From Xylaria sp. FL1777 (Eukaryota > Ascomycota > Sordariomycetes > Xylariales > Xylariaceae): DNA of 64,000 bases. The DNA lies in NCBI GenBank assembly GCA_022578965.1, contig MU400554.1, forward strand, positions 1 to 64,000. Direction: 5' to 3'. Every line of letters starts with the position of its first letter. Positions within the stretch are counted from its first letter, which is position 1. The notes below the pieces were generated by a model. The model was not told where the DNA came from. It was given only the letters and a program-made list of their open reading frames with translations, and did not search any database. Both the position numbers and the translations under genes were made by a program. Shown here piece after piece: positions 22,541-33,217 of this stretch.

Positions 22541-24378
22541 TTAGGACTTCTTGCTCCACCATGTGCGGCCGAAGCCACGCTGTTCGAGCTCACGACGCGC
22601 TGCACCATCCTGGAAAGAATCGCACCCGTCATCGGTAAGAGTACTGCTGTTACCATGTTTGTCGCTAGGCTTATTGCTCACGATCTTGAGAGTAATAAAC
22701 ATGACAAAACTGCTGACAATACTAACAGCGAGGATGGCAATCATGACCAAGTTGCTGTTTCGGTATTGATGCGGCCCGGGTGCGGCATCTGAGGGCCAAC
22801 CCGTGTATAGAGCGTATGTGGTGGTAATACTACCCAGGTTACCGAGGCCTGAAACTAGAGCCGAGGCGGCAGCTACACCGACCTCGCCGTGTCGGCGTTG
22901 GAAAATTTCGCTTGTCCAGGTCATACAAATAGGTACTGTTGGGCCGAGTCCGAACCCGATGAGCAGAAGTCCACCGTAACGGGCCCAAGGGTTTGACGTC
23001 GGGGCGAATGTGACTGTTAACAGCCCGGCGATCTGGATGCTAGTGGCGGCTGAGAAGAAAAACGGGCGCAAGCGATGGAAGCGATCGGAAATAGGCGTCA
23101 CAATGAGGATGGCAATCAAATCCATCTAAAATTTGATGTTAGGACACGAAAGAATGCCATAGACCGGATTCCAACTCACGATCCAGATGGGTGCAAACAA
23201 CAAGCTGAGCTGTACCCCGGTAAACTTGGGATTGATCCCTTGGATGATGACTGTTCCGTAAAGCTGGGTTCCAATACCGACTCCGACGACACCGAAGTAC
23301 ATTATCGTCAGGGGCCACAAGCGCCAATCAATAAGGATCCTCGTTAGATCTTTGAGTGTCCACGGCCGCGGGTGGTAGACACGCTTGAGGTCCTCGTAGT
23401 GGATTAGTGCGTCCTCACCAGTGAGGGCTTCCGGTGTCGCGGGAAGCCACTTTGCGATCCCAGTGCTCACGCGCGGCTGCCCAGGAGGGAGTGGGCGGTC
23501 TGGCAGCCACCACAGAAGAACGACGCCTACAATGATGGCTACTAAGCCGTAGATGAGGAACATCCATTGAAAACCGTAAAGCCCACCCCGACCATCAATG
23601 AGTTGAAATCCAGCAGACACCAACCCCACTACGGCTGCCGACACCTGTGACGCTGTGAAATACTGACCGATGCGTTTGCCCGTTCGCGAGGGCGGGTAGA
23701 ACAAGGTCAAGTAATAAGCCATACCTGGCCACATGCCCGCGATGAAGACTCCAAGAAGGAAACGAAGAAACCTTCATTCTTAATCATTAGCATCTGATCC
23801 TCTTCATAACCCACCTTACTTTGCACTGATAAATGGGAGAAACTCACTTCAAGCTCCAGGCGTCCCGCACGGCAGTGAAAGAGGCTCCGATTAAACCTAC
23901 GGCGAACACGATGCGGGCCATCCATGCGCGGGGGCTCAGCTTGCTCATGATGAGGTTCGATGGGCAGTCAAAGATGACATAAGAGACATAAAAGAGAGCC
24001 AAGGCCGTGGAAATATCTTTAGGTGACAGGTGCAGCACGGTAATGAGATCATGGCCAACGTCTTCATTCATAGTCTGTGCCAATCCAATATTGGAGCGGA
24101 TAGCCGAGCACAGAAAGTATAGTGTCCAGAAGGCTGGCAGTCATTAGCGAGGGTATTCACGATTGAAGGCAACCGGAGGGAGGGAGGAATGATAATGGTC
24201 ACATACCGGGGATTATGCGCAGATCGAGTCTTTTGTATACCTTCTCAATACGCTCGACATCATATTCGAGAGCCTGTGGAGGGAGGCTTGCTTGCTGGCG
24301 CGTTGTAGCATCGTAGGATGTAGAGGAATCCCTGGGCTGTAGGGCTTTGTTGCCTCCCTCAACTGGAACGTCGGCCAT
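22541..24378 (-). CDS. MFS permease, allantoate/anion:cation symporter (Dal5-like) type
   Basis: Four exons on the minus strand, in transcription order 24378-24207, 24133-23848, 23771-23180 and 23125-22541, give 544 residues, the normal length for this family. The start is the ATG at 24378 (MADVPVEGG); the upstream TTG is rejected. A cytosolic N-terminus precedes the motif LDLRIIPAFWTLYFLCSAIRSNIG of helix 1. RFLLGVFIAGMWPGMAYYLT and YPPSRTGKRIG match the helix 4-5 signature of the ACS family, and PISDRFHRLRPF is the loop between helices 8 and 9. About 12 membrane helices are expected at the plasma membrane. Relatives import allantoate, nicotinate, other carboxylates or vitamins by proton symport; the substrate is not readable. 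Introns of 73, 76 and 54 nt have clear branch points. It is tail to tail with the ABM gene. Confidence 0.92.
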
Positions 24379-25620
24379 ACTCCGACTGTCAAGCAATGGA
24401 GGAGCGTGCTAGCAGTCTTTTCTGACACGGCGTGGATGGTGATACGCACCTGAATGCTCTGAAGGACTAGTATATGTCTATGTATGTGTGAATATATAGC
24501 TGCGAAGAATGAGATATCTAAGTGTTGAGGATAATTATTTTGTGTAGGAGAAAAGTGGGATGGTTAAGATGCGAAGCCGAAGTCGTGATAGCGCCATTTT
24601 TCTCCTCCCGACATGCTGGAGACCCGTGGGTAAGTATGTGTGTAACTTAGGTATGGTGGGCGAGATAACCTATCTAAAGTTGTAGTTACATCACACTACC
24701 TTACCGGTAGGTGCTTAAGTGTAGGTAGGTAACGAGCTGGATACCTAGTGCTGCATTGCGCTTTGCCGTTCTAGGGGAGCTTCTTTTCCCAACTGAATTG
24801 CATTACCTTAACCTTACCTAGCCCAGATCGGGTATGCTGTACCAATATCAATCTTATCGCCTATAATGAAGTTTAGTGGTTGATAAGAGGACGGAGTAGG
24901 TACTTTCTACATTTACATGTTGATATGCGTCTAAGTACCTAATCTCTACCTACCTAATTGATTGATGTGTATGACATTTTCTGCTACAATAGCTCCTTTG
25001 GCATAACCACTGATCTTGATCCTAAAATGAGAGCAGCGCCGAGGAACAAGTCTTCGAGACAAGATAAACAGTGGATATACCGGTGCTCCGATCCAACTAT
25101 CGAGCGTGCATGATACAATGCCCGGGGGCCGGCTGGATACTCCGTCTTGACTAGGTAGTCATATTTAACTTCAACTTGTTATATTATGACGACAATTATA
25201 TCCACGATGCTTGTTGATTTATATCATCATTTCTCTTCGCATGCTAAGTGATGGATTAGTCGGCACCGTGTAAATATTTTGATGCTCATCTTTGCCAATA
25301 GAATGCTCGCTCCAGAGAGCCTGATACGAAGTGCTATTAATGAATGCACAGTCGTGACTGACGAGAGAAATAGGATAGTACCATTCGGCTTCTTCTCATT
25401 ACAATCGGGAACCAAACGGCTGTAAGACGAAGCCGACCCAAGGGGCGCACAGTTGAACTTGCTAACGACCACAAGAGCCGTAGTCTTCACTAATCGAAGT
25501 ATTCTAATTATCAACAGGGTTAATTTACCACTGTATGAGGTTGCACCGGATGCAAGCATAGGTTTTACCGTAAAACTGGATCGATTCCGTGCTTCGCCTG
25601 GCGTATGAGCCAAACGTGTT
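24379..25620. other. intergenic, MFS promoter side
   Basis: Promoter and leader of the minus-strand MFS gene, followed by TAGGTA-type words at about 24.65-24.95 kb and the 3' flank of the zinc-knuckle gene. No coding region is supported. Confidence 0.55.
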
Positions 25621-27597
25621 TCATTTCCCCCTGCCACGGCCACGGCCATGGCCACGATACCCGCCCCGACCGCGTCCAGATTGTCTAATATGAGAAAAAG
25701 CCTGAGGCCGAGGTGGCAATGTTCCGGAGGACGCGGATTGAAATGACCTTCTTTGTTCATGTCCGGCGAGAGACGGAGGGGGGCCGGCGGGTAGAGGCGG
25801 TTGCCAACTCTTGTGACCGCTGCTCCGTGCGCGAAAATTCCCATTTGTAGTGCCAATGTTGGTGGAGAATCTGATTTCACCCCGGGGTTGAGGCTTTTGG
25901 ACTGGCGCATGAATAAGCTCCTCTTCTGACTCGCTCGAAACGAAGTATGTATGATTCTTTCTCGTTGCCCGCCCGGGAATGTGGAATTCTCTCCTCGTAA
26001 GCTGGCTATAATCAACATCAATCCAGGCTATTGCGACATCTTCACACTCTGGGTCGGTGTAAAGATCGCGGGTTGCTTTAGACCAGGTTATATGACCTGT
26101 TGCTTTGCCGACCTTATCAGAGAGCGAGCATTCGGGGCCATAGTGGTTTTCGCCGCCACATACGTAGCAGAACGCTGGTATACTCTTCACCATCTTGGTA
26201 TTTGACTCCGAGGGCTTGAAACTTGTCCAGATTTCGAAACAATCTTGATCTTGGTGATCTGCACTACAGAATACACAGCCACCAAGCTCATCGGGTGCTA
26301 AAGCGAGCTTCTCTTGGCATGTGTCGGTACTGTGACCGGTTTGACGACATTTATCGCATCTTCGTCTTGTTGGGCAACCAAAGGAGTTGTGGCTCCCACT
26401 GTTGCAAAATCGGCAATTCAGCTCTGGGCAGGTTTGCGTAGTGTGTCCGAGCCCAGAACATAGTAAGCAGTGCTGGGATGGACCGTCAGCGCCAGGGAAA
26501 TATTTTGACTGCAGCCGAAGCTCTTCGGCGTGACTAGAGAGCGATGAACCCGTCGTGCTGACGTCATCTGGCTGATTCGCAGAATGCTTCAGCCGTGCAT
26601 CCAATATCATAGTTTCAATATGATCTTTACTAAGTGAATTCATGAACTTTTGGGCAACAAGTCTTGTAGCAACGATGTGTTTCCTGCTGCCCTGGAGAAA
26701 CCCCATCTTTTTGGTGAAATATAAGGGCCAACCCGAACGTACTACTTTGTAGGTCAAGTGATCGGCCGCTTCACCATTTGCTTGGACTAAATGAACAATC
26801 CAACTCTTTAGAAGTGTAGCCCAGAAATCATCTTCTTCGGAGATTTTTTTGGGTGCGACGACATCTGGGGCGCTAAGTGGGAAATTCCACGTTGCATTGC
26901 TCGCCTCAAAAGAGAATACTGGATCGCGCGACCGAGCGCGCTTCTTTTCTTTCTTAGTCTGCTGTTCTTGCTCTTCATCTTGAGGTTCGCCATCAGCGAG
27001 AGGTGGCGGCGTCCGAAGAGCCGAGTTGGCGGGCCTCGGCCCGAACGCCGTTCGCGTTCCTAATTGTATACCGTGGTTCCAACCAGGGAGAGAAAGCTGT
27101 GGATGATAGCTGGTCGCCGAAGACGTGTTCTCGTGTTCTCGCGACTCCCCAGGGTCGCTTCCCTCATCAACTTCCGAGATCGGGTCTGAAACTTCTTTTA
27201 CTACCGAGGACGCGGTTATCCCGCCATTATTTTCAGATGACACCTTGATTGGGACACCTAACGTATTCAAAGTTTCGGACTCCAAATCTGCTCCGGGGGC
27301 CAGGGCGGTGCCAACGGATAGAGCAGCATGAGAATCCGAGGGTGACTCTACTATCTCACCATCGTCTAAGCTTTCCGAGTCGCTGCCCTCTGCGCCGTTG
27401 TTATAGCCTAGCTTTCGTCTCTTGAAGGCAGGTCCTGATTGCTCGCGAGGGCTTTCTTCGTCAGCAAGAGGACTCAGGCCCTTTAGCTCTGCACCATAGT
27501 CACGAACACGCTTTTGCGAAGCTGGACTATCCCTGGATAAGTCAACTGGCTTGGGGGAAGCATGGGCTCCGCTGGAGTCCACGGCAGGATGTTCCAT
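25621..27597 (-). CDS. zinc-knuckle RNA-binding protein, AIR1/AIR2-like
   Basis: A single uninterrupted frame of 658 residues from the ATG at 27597 (MEHPAVDSSGAH). Residues 1-230 are disordered and acidic or basic, with a likely nuclear signal (FKRRK; KKEKKRARSR). Residues about 250-340 form a conserved helical region. From residue 377 come CCHC knuckles: CLLCSGLGHTTQTC (377), CRFCNSGSHNSFGC (395), CDKCRQTGHSTDTC (about 417), a degenerate CVFC unit (about 442) and CYVCGGENHYGPEC (about 478). The C-terminus is an RGG-type tail (GRGRGGYRGHGRGRGRGK). Knuckle arrays like this occur in Air1/Air2, the RNA-binding subunits of the TRAMP complex that marks nuclear RNA for exosome decay. The length and RGG tail fit the filamentous fungal form. 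Other zinc-knuckle RNA-binding roles are possible. It is divergent from orm1 across a 1.1 kb shared promoter. Confidence 0.85.
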   Translation of the reverse strand: MEHPAVDSSGAHASPKPVDLSRDSPASQKRVRDYGAELKGLSPLADEESPREQSGPAFKRRKLGYNNGAEGSDSESLDDGEIVESPSDSHAALSVGTALAPGADLESETLNTLGVPIKVSSENNGGITASSVVKEVSDPISEVDEGSDPGESREHENTSSATSYHPQLSLPGWNHGIQLGTRTAFGPRPANSALRTPPPLADGEPQDEEQEQQTKKEKKRARSRDPVFSFEASNATWNFPLSAPDVVAPKKISEEDDFWATLLKSWIVHLVQANGEAADHLTYKVVRSGWPLYFTKKMGFLQGSRKHIVATRLVAQKFMNSLSKDHIETMILDARLKHSANQPDDVSTTGSSLSSHAEELRLQSKYFPGADGPSQHCLLCSGLGHTTQTCPELNCRFCNSGSHNSFGCPTRRRCDKCRQTGHSTDTCQEKLALAPDELGGCVFCSADHQDQDCFEIWTSFKPSESNTKMVKSIPAFCYVCGGENHYGPECSLSDKVGKATGHITWSKATRDLYTDPECEDVAIAWIDVDYSQLTRREFHIPGRATRKNHTYFVSSESEEELIHAPVQKPQPRGEIRFSTNIGTTNGNFRARSSGHKSWQPPLPAGPPPSLAGHEQRRSFQSASSGTLPPRPQAFSHIRQSGRGRGGYRGHGRGRGRGK

Positions 27598-28739
27598 TAA
27601 GAATGAAACCCCCCCAAATTGACTGCGGGCGAGAAGAACAGGAACACCACCGCAATGTGATCTTTTAAAAATCGCCTAACTTGCAGTAGGCGATTTGTTG
27701 CACGTCTACCCTGATTGGTATTGTGGGCGACGTGGATAATGTGAAGATTAAGTGAACCACGGGAGAGTTAATATTGCGGCTCTTTTGGATTAGGTACCTA
27801 CCTGCCAACTTACATAGGTATCTACCTACTTACTTACATAAGGTACACCGTCTGTATCTGTGTATCCAGGTGCTTGCATAATCTGGTTAAATGGCTGACA
27901 TAAAACTTGCTGTAACCCACATGCAGCTAACCGCTGCAGAGCCCATGCCCGACAATTAGGTACTGCGTATGCGTACACTACCTACTGAAACCCGCGATAC
28001 GCCACTCGTTACCAGCTGCAGAAGCCGTATGCGCTTGAAGCGCCACAGGTGGATAGCTCTTGGCTACGGCATTTGCCAGCTGAATAGCGATGTGGCGGCT
28101 TGGCAAGACGACCGGCGATAGCTCCCCATCAAGCCAGGCCGCAACCAATCTGTCTTCAAACAAACTTCCATGTTATTCACATCATTCGTCATTACACCAG
28201 TATACCCTCGTCCCGCCAGAGTTGTCCTGGCCGCACCTGGACCGGCGGCGCTCCCGACCTGTTCCATATCGGCGACCGCGAATACGCCAGCCATCCATGC
28301 TTTGTCGTGCTTATTCTCTGCTACAGCATCGTTAGCATCGTTAGCACCGCGCTTTGCCTCGGCCTCGGCCAGTCCCCCAATTCCCCAATCCCCCAATCCC
28401 CGTCCCCCATTCTTCCACGTCCAGCCCATCGACGGCCCCCTCATCGTCGCCGAGCACCCAGCAACAGCAGCAGAACCCTGTTCTCTGCCTGTCTTGTCGT
28501 CGTCCGAGTCCTCGCCCCGGCTACTTTGGCTCTCTGCCCGCCGACACGCTCCAGCAATACAGCGACACCACGATATCACTCCACCTGTCCGTTGAGTCGG
28601 TCGACGTTCTACGCCTCCCCTCCAGCCAACCCCCGTCAATACCGCCAAACTGTCTTCCCCAATTCTCATTCCCCGGACCGTCTCGTACGACGTCGGTACC
28701 AATCCTCCTCGACGAGGCACTGCCTATCAAACCCCCAAC
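27598..28739. other. divergent promoter between zinc-knuckle gene and orm1
   Basis: Shared upstream region of two divergent genes. TAGGTA-type words occur at about 27.79-27.85 kb. From about 28.35 kb the plus strand becomes strongly C/T-rich, as in fungal 5' leaders. Long overlapping open frames at 28.06-28.81 kb on both strands are composition artefacts of this C-rich DNA. Confidence 0.6.
28374..28408 (-). promoter_or_regulatory. G-quadruplex / i-motif candidate in the orm1 leader region
   Basis: Five C tracts of 5, 4, 5, 4 and 5 bases are separated by only 2-4 bases. The minus strand therefore has five G tracts with very short loops, the strict pattern for an intramolecular G-quadruplex. 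The plus strand could form an i-motif. It lies about 330-365 bases before the orm1 ATG. Confidence 0.6.
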
Positions 28740-29426
28740 ATGGGTGGTGACCAGAAGACTGGTAGAAGGAGGAGATCTAGTAGCATCCTTCAGATCTACC
28801 AAGAACCATTAGAGCCTATAGAACAGCTGAGCGATCAGTCTGCCCTCCCTAATCTCAATGCGAACTGGGTCAACGCCAAAGGTATGTGCAGAGCCACGTG
28901 TGTCGAGTGTCGTTGGGAGGCAGGTACTGACGCGCTTTGGTATGAGTATAGGGGCGTGGACGATCCACATCGTTTTGATAGTCGCTCTCAAAATCCTCTG
29001 GGACGTTATACCGGGCGTCTCACAAGAAACCTCATGGACGCTTACCAACATATCTTATATGTTCGGCTCTTACATCATGTTTCATTGGGTCCGTGGCGTT
29101 CCATTTGACTTCAACAGCGGCGCCTACGACAACTTAAACATGTGGGAGCAGATCGATGACGGTGCACAGTATACGCCAGCCAAGAAATTTTTACTCAGTG
29201 TACCTATTGTGCTTTTCCTCCTTAGCACGCATTATACTCACTACGACCTCGCATACTTCACAATTAACTTTCTGGCTGTTCTGGGAGTGGTCATACCGAA
29301 ACTACCCTTTGTGCGTCTTCCTCCCTTCTCCTAATAATATCCGATATTTGGTAGTCAGACCATCTAACGAGCTAACAGAGTCACCGCATGAGAGTTGGTC
29401 TATTCTCGGGTGTGCCTGAAGATTGA
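28740..29426 (+). CDS. orm1: ORM1/ORMDL family regulator of sphingolipid synthesis
   Basis: Three exons (28740-28881, 28952-29310, 29379-29426) give 182 residues, typical for fungal Orm proteins. The N-terminus has a basic and serine cluster (residues 8-15, GRRRRSSS), the kind of site phosphorylated by Ypk1-type kinases in yeast Orm1/2. The ORMDL core follows: NANWVNAKGAWTIHIVL, then SWTLTNISYMFGSYIMFHW, then GVPFDFNSGAYDNLNMWEQID, then two hydrophobic segments; about four membrane segments in the ER. Orm proteins bind and inhibit serine palmitoyltransferase. The short last exon adds SHRMRVGLFSGVPED and is needed for a normal C-terminus; without splicing the frame would end in an unrelated tail. 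Introns are 70 and 68 nt, the second with donor GTGCGT and a GCTAACAG branch/acceptor region. Confidence 0.94.
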
Positions 29427-30116
29427 AAACTGGTTAGGTCCGAACAGCATGGACCGCTCAGATAGTAGGGACGGTGCGTGGAATTGTTAACCGGCATCAG
29501 GTGGGGATGTGAAGCTGCGATACGCGTCTTACAGTACGCTTTCACAGGCTGGGTATCGAGATCCAAGGCTGAGCATGCGACTATAGGAATACAGGAGATC
29601 CAGAGAAGAAGAAAAAAGAAAAGCCAGTTTGAGCCTTGACTATTGCTTTGCAATGCTGTCGCCACACCTACAATCTGCAATCCGCACATGCTACATTCAA
29701 GCCTCTTCTATGGCCAATATTTCCATACCCGGTGCTTTGGGTTGCTTTGTAGTCCCGTGTTAATCCCTACATCGGTAACGGGTCCGGAAAGAGGGTTAAG
29801 TCTGGACGGTGCGTAAGCGATTCAGACCCATCGTCAGTTTGTCCTTGGTTAGAATCAAACCTTACCCGATGTTGATCACCAGTGGACTTCGCGGCCTTAT
29901 ACTGCTCGGGCCTTAAAGTTGTTTATAGTGATAACGGGATATTCTACGGCTTCGGAATTACGCAGCAGCTTGGTCCGAACCAACCTTTTCGTAGAGTATA
30001 TGAACTGGATGCACCTCCTGAGCACTTTTTCTAGTTTCTTTCCTTTAGCCACTCATTTCGTGACTGCTCAAACTCCCTTACTCTCAATTCACACATCGTG
30101 ACTCAATACTATCAAG
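29427..30116. other. intergenic, nothing recognised
   Basis: 3' flank of orm1 and promoter of the wall-protein gene. No gene, repeat or structured element was recognised. Confidence 0.55.
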
Positions 30117-30728
30117 ATGAAATTCGACAACATCTCTCTTTTGATTGGGCTCTACGCCCAGGCATGGGCTGTCCACGCCCAAGTTGTTCCTACTAGTACC
30201 ACCAGCTCTACTTCTTCTTCTACTTCTTCTTCTACTTCTAGTTCTAGTTCTAGTACTACTCCTCTTATACCCATTGCTACTACCACTACCACTACCAGTA
30301 CCACTACCAGTGCTTTTAACCCTAACCCTCTCACTACTATGAGTACTACATCTTCTACCACTACTACTGCTACCACCACCACTACTACTACAACAGCGGA
30401 TCCGCCCGCAACCACGACCACGACCACCTTTTATTTTCCACCAATTCCGTCTCCCCCCTTCGTCCCTCCTCCTCCCTACCGTCCTCCCCCCTTCTTCCCT
30501 CCCCCTCCTTTCCGTCCTGGCCCTCCTTTCCGTCCTCCTCCAGTCGATCCAGTCGATCCAGTCCTCACCACCCCACAAAAAGCCCACGTCCCCGAAGGCC
30601 AACCTCTCAAGGTTCAGCCTCCTATGGGACCGCCAGCGAACCTACCGAAAAGCAGCGCCAACGTCGCCAGCACGGCCATTAGCGGCGTGCTAATTTCGGC
30701 CGTCGCCGTTTTCTTCGCAACCCTATGA
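30117..30728 (+). CDS. Ser/Thr/Pro-rich GPI-anchored cell-wall protein candidate
   Basis: A single exon of 203 residues. Residues 1-21 are a signal peptide with likely cleavage after VHA (AWAVHA/Q). Residues about 24-105 are almost only Ser and Thr in runs, expected to be heavily O-mannosylated. Residues about 106-150 are Pro/Phe-rich with repeated PPF and PPPFRP units. A hydrophobic tail preceded by a small-residue region (SSANVASTAISGVL) ends in AVAVFFATL, matching a GPI-attachment signal. No catalytic or adhesive domain is seen. The likely role is a structural mannoprotein of wall or plasma membrane. The DNA is microsatellite-like (TCT/ACT/ACC repeats), so length may vary between strains. 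Confidence 0.82.
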   Translation: MKFDNISLLIGLYAQAWAVHAQVVPTSTTSSTSSSTSSSTSSSSSSTTPLIPIATTTTTTSTTTSAFNPNPLTTMSTTSSTTTTATTTTTTTTADPPATTTTTTFYFPPIPSPPFVPPPPYRPPPFFPPPPFRPGPPFRPPPVDPVDPVLTTPQKAHVPEGQPLKVQPPMGPPANLPKSSANVASTAISGVLISAVAVFFATL

Positions 30729-33217
30729 GTTCTCATCGGGTGACCCGTATCGTGGGCGTCAGATCTCAACACCGATGGGCTGCAGCCTCAAGGTTTTGGA
30801 ACAGGAGGGAGAATAACGGATCTGGCCTCTTCGCATGGCTCCCGTCGACGACTCACTACGATGGGCTCGGAACTCGGTAGAGGGCAGTCACCCGGGCGGA
30901 CGGTCATTTGCGAACTCGGAAGGCGGAATCAAGACATACGGATGGACGACGACGAAACTATGCGGCCTAGTTTCGATTCTACGAAGATGAGAAAAAAAAA
31001 ACTTGAAAATGTCGAAAAATAAAACGCTCTACAAAAAAGGGGGGAGGGAGAGGAGGAGATAGGGGGAAGAACCCGAGGAGGGCATCAATGGTCGCTGCTT
31101 AAAACGTGTAGTTATAATAGGGGACGATGCAAGACGCGAGAACTGGCGTGTATAGCAGCGAGATTGAGCTTCCGTACACGAGGTTCATCATTTAATATTT
31201 GAAAATTTTCTTGGGGCCGTTCACCACTCTTAACTCTTTATCTCTTTCCTCTTTCATGCGTACTTAATCAAGTAAACGAGAAAAAGAATTAATAATACCC
31301 ATGAAGGTAGCTAAATTCGTATGAATTGATATGGTGAACATAGAATGGAACTGTTAGATAAGTAAGCATATCCGCTACGGGTTATCTTACAATAGGTTTT
31401 TATCATCTACCTGTCCACAGCCCCTGCTTCTTAGTTATGGATTTTATTTTACATCACTAAACCTGTAAGAACATAGATTACACGTAGCTGAAGGCGCAGG
31501 TTGGTGAGCACGGAGCAGAATGAGATGTCGAATTGCCTAGGGCTCTCATCGCCCACTCGTCATTGAAGGTCCGTCCTCAATGCGGGCATCGCCGTATCAC
31601 ATGTTCGGTACAAGAATTTCAGGGGATTGATGAAGATATTTGAGGTACATGAGGATTAGTAAGTACGGTAATTGCTATTTCATACTAGATCGTCCCCGGC
31701 GACAACCTCTCAGTCCAACACTGATCTAAGGTGACTGTAGAGTACTTTCTCGGTACCTAACGGACGATACGGATGGATGGAGCTCTAACATGTGGTAAAG
31801 TAACATCGGTGTGTTGAGGCTCAAATGTGGAGCCTGGGGTGCATGAGGGCACTTTTGATTGGACTCGGGAAACGTGGTTGGTTATGCAGGGGAACGAGGC
31901 TACCCGGGAAAGCAGAAGAAAGGGAGCCAACCAAATTAAGAGCGTCGACCTTAGGTAAGCTAACACCCTGCAGGTACCATTTTGTACACGAGATTGTACT
32001 GTCGGTACCTATACTACAACTTGAGTTTCCGACCTTGCATCTAGGTTTGGGTTTTTGAATATCTAGGTATAGTGGCCGCGAAGATCAAAGCAGACCACGA
32101 AAGTACTCGGCATAAAACAACACACTGTGTAACATTTTGCACATGGATTTCTCCCTTCGCCTCCTTGCTTCTTTGGCTAGCCACCGAAGAATTACCCTGT
32201 GATTCATTTAAGGGAGTAACGGAAGCCCTACGTTAGACTTCGGATTTCGGCGTATATTATAGATTACGTATGCCAAGTATGCCAAGTTTGTGCTACAGTT
32301 TCGATAAAACTTCTCGAATCCTACAGCTACCGGTTAATCATCATCGTACTCTTATTCGCTGGAGATTCAATTCGCATGTGCATCCCTGTCATCAACTTTT
32401 ACTCTCGCTGTGAGTGGTTTTCATATATGTTGACCAATTGATTTCATGTGATAGGGTATCCAGAATGATAGATGTTGTACGGATGCGGATAATACTCGTT
32501 ATATTGTTAAGCCTATAACAAGCGCTCACAGCTACCACTGCAATAGTCAGAGGAGTTTAATTGAAATTAACTAACCACGAACATGGAGAGTTCTGCATTG
32601 AGCAATTGAGAATACATGAAATTTTAACATGTCTAATTATTGGAACCTAATATGTGAATATTCCAGGCATATCTTGCTAATTTAGCAAACAGAATTGAAG
32701 CGTTATAGCCCCCAAGAGCCCTATGGAGACAAAGTGAAACAGAGGTTGGGAAGCCAGAGAGGGAAACATCCCTTTCTCTTCGAAGAGCCTAGGATATCCC
32801 TCGAATACTGGATTCATGAGGTTCCGGATATGACTCGAGATCGAATTAGGTGGTAACGACTAATTTGGGTAATACACATTGGGGCGGGTAGGTGTGACAA
32901 AGATGGTAAGAATTTCTTTTGTGTCCCTGTTTAGTCGTAGTAACACAATTCTTTATTATCTGATAGGAAGAAATTTGAAAGTCGGGGCGCGTGGCCAGTC
33001 TTTGTGTCTACTTCTTGTGCAACTGGTACTCAAGAGGCGTCATATAAAGGCTACTTTTCCCTGTAAGCTCCTAACACCCAATTTGATTTTCAAGCCCGCA
33101 CAACCACAGTTCGCAGTTCGATTTTCAAAGAGCCAACACGACATTGATTTAGTATACTAGCGAGGAAAAATTCTCAGAAAATAGCCTGCATTTGTTGTTG
33201 TAGATAGAGGTTACGTT
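30729..33217. other. intergenic, about 2.5 kb with no supported gene
   Basis: Begins with the 3' flank of the wall-protein gene and a G-rich purine stretch at about 31035-31080. The remainder is moderately AT-rich with short random open frames only (for example 32879-33160). The last few hundred bases are the promoter of the repeat-protein gene at 33218. Confidence 0.55.

Noticed and set aside
28064..28812. Long overlapping frames on both strands before orm1
   Set aside because: Produced by the C-rich leader; low complexity and no conserved segment.
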